Shown: in pieces, positions 61,804 to 64,000 of the stretch
Layout of the letters: each line of letters begins with the position of its first letter
Numbering within the stretch: position 1 is the first letter of the stretch
NCBI RefSeq assembly: GCF_018866325.1
Contig: NZ_CP076457.1
Location: forward strand, 2,453,001 to 2,517,000
From: Streptomyces sp. YPW6
GTDB taxonomy: Bacteria; Actinomycetota; Actinomycetes; Streptomycetales; Streptomycetaceae
DNA length: 64,000 nt
Direction of reading: 5' to 3'
Program-made: the position numbers and the translations under genes
The notes under the pieces: model-generated
Told to the model about the DNA's origin: nothing
The model's input: only the letters and a program-made list of their open reading frames with translations
Databases searched by the model: none

Positions 61804-62340
61804 ATGGCTCTCGACGCACTGAAGTCCGCCATACCGGACTTCGCCAAGGACCTGAAGCTGAACCTCGGTTCGGTCATCGGCAACAGCGACCTCCCGCAGC
61901 AGCAGCTGTGGGGCACCGTGCTGGCCTGCGCCATCGCCTCGCGCTCGCCGAAGGTGCTGCGCGAGCTGGAGCCCGAGGCGAAGGCCAACCTCTCGCCGGA
62001 GGCGTACACCGCGGCGAAGTCGGCCGCCGCCGTCATGGCGATGAACAACGTCTTCTACCGGACCCGGCACCTGCTGTCGGACCCGGAGTACGGCACGCTC
62101 CGCGCGGGCCTGCGGATGAACGTCATCGGCAACCCGGGCGTGGAGAAGGTCGACTTCGAGCTGTGGTCGCTCGCCGTCTCCGCCGTCAACGGCTGCGGCC
62201 AGTGCCTGGACTCCCACGAGCAGGTGCTCCGCAAGGCCGGCGTGGACCGCGAGACCGTCCAGGAAGCCGTCAAGATCGCTTCGGTGATCCAGGCGGTCGG
62301 CGTGACCCTCGACGCCGAGGCCGTCATCGCCGAGCAGTGA
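61804..62340 (+). CDS. ahpD: Alkylhydroperoxidase AhpD
   Basis: This is a 178-residue helical reductase that recycles AhpC through a lipoamide-linked system. The active site is [12 protein letters not shown] with Cys131, Cys134 and His138, and [11 protein letters not shown] precedes it. The length equals the Mycobacterium protein. It is co-transcribed with ahpC and followed by a strong terminator. Confidence 0.97.
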   Translation: MALDALKSAIPDFAKDLKLNLGSVIGNSDLPQQQLWGTVLACAIASRSPKVLRELEPEAKANLSPEAYTAAKSAAAVMAMNNVFYRTRHLLSDPEYGTLRAGLRMNVIGNPGVEKVDFELWSLAVSAVNGCGQCLDSHEQVLRKAGVDRETVQEAVKIASVIQAVGVTLDAEAVIAEQ

Positions 62341-62372
62341 CACCGCACCACCCCTGACCCACCCGGGTACGC

Positions 62373-62412
62373 GAAGAGCCCCGGGGACGACCGACCGTCC
62401 CCGGGGCTCTTC
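62373..62412. terminator. Terminator between ahpD and the AI-2E-family gene
   Basis: A perfect 17-bp stem (62373-62389 with 62396-62412) closes on a 6-nt loop. The genes on each side converge. Confidence 0.85.
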
Positions 62413-62433
62413 CGTGTTCTCCCGTCCGCCCGG

Positions 62434-63819
62434 CTACTCCTGCGGGGGCGGGTTCTCCCGCGGGCGTTCACCGGGCGCGTCCTGCGGGCCCGGTTCGGGC
62501 GGCGCGGGGGCGGGAAGGGCGTGGGCCGGGCTCATCGACAGGGCGGTGGCCCCGTGCTGTCCGCCCCGTTCGCCGGGCTCCCCGTACGAGCGCAGATAGC
62601 CGACCACGGTGTTGATCACGGCGACCAGCGGTACGGCGACCACCGCGCCGCCGATGCCCGCGACGAGCCCGCCGGTGGCCACCGCGAGGACGACCGCGAG
62701 CGGGTGCACCCGGACGGCGCGGCCGAGGATGAAGGGCTGCAGGATGTGGCCCTCGATCTGCTGCACCGCCAGCACCACCACCAGCGCCCACAGCGCGGTC
62801 CACACGCCCTCGGTGACCAGCGCGACGACCACCGCGAGCGCCCCGGAGACCACGGCGCCGACGAGCGGAATGAAGGCGAACAGGAAGATGAAGACGGCCA
62901 GCGGCACCGCGAGCGGCACGTTGAGGACGTAGAGGCCGAAGCCGATGAAGATCGCGTCGATCAGGGCGACGAGCACCGTGCCGCGCACATACGCGGTGAG
63001 GGTGCGCCAGGCACGCGGTCCGGCGCCGGCGACCCCGGGGCGGGCCGCGGCGGGCACCAGCTTGAGCGACCACTCCCAGATGCGCCGGCCGTCGTAGAGC
63101 AGGAACAGCGTGGAGAACATCGCCAGCAGCAGCCCGGTGAGGAACTCCACCATCACGGTCACGCCCTGGAGCCCGGCGGAGGTGATCTCCTCGGTGTTGG
63201 TGCCGATGGTGTCGTTGAGGTTCTTGGCGATGTCGTTGATCTGCGACTCGGTGACATGGAAAGGGCTGTCGAGCGCCCAGCGCTTCAGCTCGTCGATGCC
63301 GTCCCGGACCCGGTCCGAGAGCGTGTCGAGGTTCTCCATCACCTGCCACACCACGAACCAGCCGACCAGGCCGATGACGACGAACCCGAGGACGGCGGTC
63401 ACGGCGGTGGCGAGCCCGTGCGGCAGCCCGAACCGCTTGAGCCGGACCACGGTCGGCTGGAGCATCGCGGTGACCAGCAGGGCGGCGGCGAAGGCCAGCA
63501 CCACGAGCTGGACCGCGCTGATCACCCGCATGAGGACCCAGAGCGTCCCCGCGAGGACGAGGAGGCGCCAGCCGGCCTCCGCGGCGACCCGCATGCCCCA
63601 CGGGATCGCCGCCACCGGATCCGGCTTGGCGGCGACCGAGGGGGCGTAGCTGGGAGGAGCCGGCACCTGCTCGGGTTCGTCGCCGTCCGGGACGGCGGGG
63701 GCCCCGTGCAGCCCGAAGGGTTCGTCGGCGGCGGCGCGTGCCCGCCGCTCGTCCAGTCGCGCGCCCAGCTCCGTCAGTTCGGACCCGAAGCGACCCAGCC
63801 AGCCCGGTAGTTTCGACAT
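62434..63819 (-). CDS. AI-2E (PerM/YdiK) family membrane protein
   Basis: This 461-residue polytopic protein has about eight helices. An N-terminal cytoplasmic, Pro/Ala-rich region (1-85) precedes paired helices (LLVLAGTLWVLMRVISAVQL, VVLAFAAALLVTAML), then VTAVLGFVVIGLVGWFVVW. A large loop (VRDGIDELKRWALDSPFHVTE) leads to C-terminal helices including FIFLFAFIPLVGAVVSGAL and GHILQPFILGRAVRVHPLAV, the family signature. Family members have been linked to export or to Na+/H+ antiport; signal transport is not proven for most. AGGAAAGCAGG precedes ATG 63819. Confidence 0.9.
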   Translation of the reverse strand: MSKLPGWLGRFGSELTELGARLDERRARAAADEPFGLHGAPAVPDGDEPEQVPAPPSYAPSVAAKPDPVAAIPWGMRVAAEAGWRLLVLAGTLWVLMRVISAVQLVVLAFAAALLVTAMLQPTVVRLKRFGLPHGLATAVTAVLGFVVIGLVGWFVVWQVMENLDTLSDRVRDGIDELKRWALDSPFHVTESQINDIAKNLNDTIGTNTEEITSAGLQGVTVMVEFLTGLLLAMFSTLFLLYDGRRIWEWSLKLVPAAARPGVAGAGPRAWRTLTAYVRGTVLVALIDAIFIGFGLYVLNVPLAVPLAVFIFLFAFIPLVGAVVSGALAVVVALVTEGVWTALWALVVVLAVQQIEGHILQPFILGRAVRVHPLAVVLAVATGGLVAGIGGAVVAVPLVAVINTVVGYLRSYGEPGERGGQHGATALSMSPAHALPAPAPPEPGPQDAPGERPRENPPPQE

Positions 63820-63887
63820 GCCTGCTTTCCTTCCCCCATCTTCGCCGCCCAGCGCCCTCGGTGCTCGCCGGGATGCGACGGTACACG

Positions 63888-63927
63888 CGCGAGGCCCCCC
63901 ACCGTCTGGACGGTGGGGGGCCTCGCG
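63888..63927. terminator. Terminator of the off-edge gene
   Basis: A perfect 17-bp stem (63888-63904 with 63911-63927) closes on a 6-nt loop, 40 bp past the stop of the minus-strand gene entering from the right edge. Confidence 0.8.
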
Positions 63928-63966
63928 GGGTTGAGAGGGCGGCCGGGGAACTTCCGCCCGCTCTCC

Positions 63967-64000
63967 CTAATACCAGTTGTTGGCCTGCCAGAAGGACCAG
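63967..64000 (-). CDS. C-terminal tail of an off-edge gene
   Basis: A minus-strand frame ends in TAG at 63967-63969, preceded by WSFWQANNWY. The aromatic-rich ending recalls secreted lytic transglycosylase-like proteins of Streptomyces, but ten residues cannot settle it. The terminator beyond it supports a real gene end. Confidence 0.4.
   Translation of the reverse strand, partial: WSFWQANNWY

Overview
This is a chromosomal window from a Streptomyces-type actinomycete. The DNA is very GC-rich, with G or C in almost every third codon position. The core gene order matches what I remember of the Streptomyces coelicolor SCO5031-SCO5059 neighbourhood: ahpD, ahpC, oxyR, PBP, fumC, class I fumarase, wblI, glpX, xseB, xseA, ispH, ppgK. 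Typical Streptomyces features are present: a Wbl protein, SARP and LuxR regulators, a TTA codon in a regulator, and possible leaderless starts. Two accessory biosynthetic regions are set into this core.

Region A (1-14184) is an azol(in)e-type RiPP (TOMM) locus. On the minus strand lie a 40-residue precursor peptide (5091-5213), a fused leader-binding/YcaO cyclodehydratase, an unusual sensor kinase with a duplicated membrane/DHp module, and a response regulator with a TTA codon, cut by the window edge. Divergently, on the plus strand, are a SARP activator, a thioesterase, an acyl-CoA dehydrogenase-like flavoprotein, a Sfp-type phosphopantetheinyl transferase and, after a strong terminator, one very long ORF. 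That ORF joins an FAD/NAD(P)-binding oxygenase-like half to a PcaB/fumarase-family lyase half. Its best explanation, which is inference, is a fused nitrosuccinate synthase and nitrosuccinate lyase of the CreE/CreD type.

The core segment 14346-28262 holds ychF, a DUF6542 membrane protein, ppgK, ispH, an APC permease, xseA-xseB, a RutE-like nitroreductase, a DUF4245 protein, glpX, wblI, a DUF1707 protein and a class I fumarase. A 132-bp tandem duplication (20121-20384) lies downstream of the permease, and several strong hairpin terminators separate units.

Region B (28310-47867) sits exactly between the class I fumarase and fumC. It is a hybrid PKS-NRPS locus: LuxR regulator, MFS exporter, KS-AT-ACP, a 2110-residue aminotransferase-monooxygenase-C-T-C protein, an M18 aminopeptidase, a thioesterase, a mycofactocin-type SDR, and a degenerate-C/A/T protein whose specificity code points to threonine. 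A secreted SGNH hydrolase with a lectin domain closes it. The aminotransferase and monooxygenase pair predicts an alpha-hydroxy-beta-amino acyl unit, the pharmacophore of bestatin, amastatin and microginin. A translationally coupled M18 aminopeptidase therefore suggests a self-resistance copy of the drug target.

The final core segment (47902-64000) holds fumC, a DUF402 protein, a PP2C/SpoIIE phosphatase-kinase, a bifunctional penicillin-binding protein, an SPFH/RHH operon, a PadR-ABC-FtsX operon with a triple GTATAC-type operator, oxyR/ahpC/ahpD, an AI-2E-family membrane protein and the last codons of an off-edge gene. Starts were chosen from ribosome-binding sites and overlaps. All functions are by recognition of motifs and were not computed.
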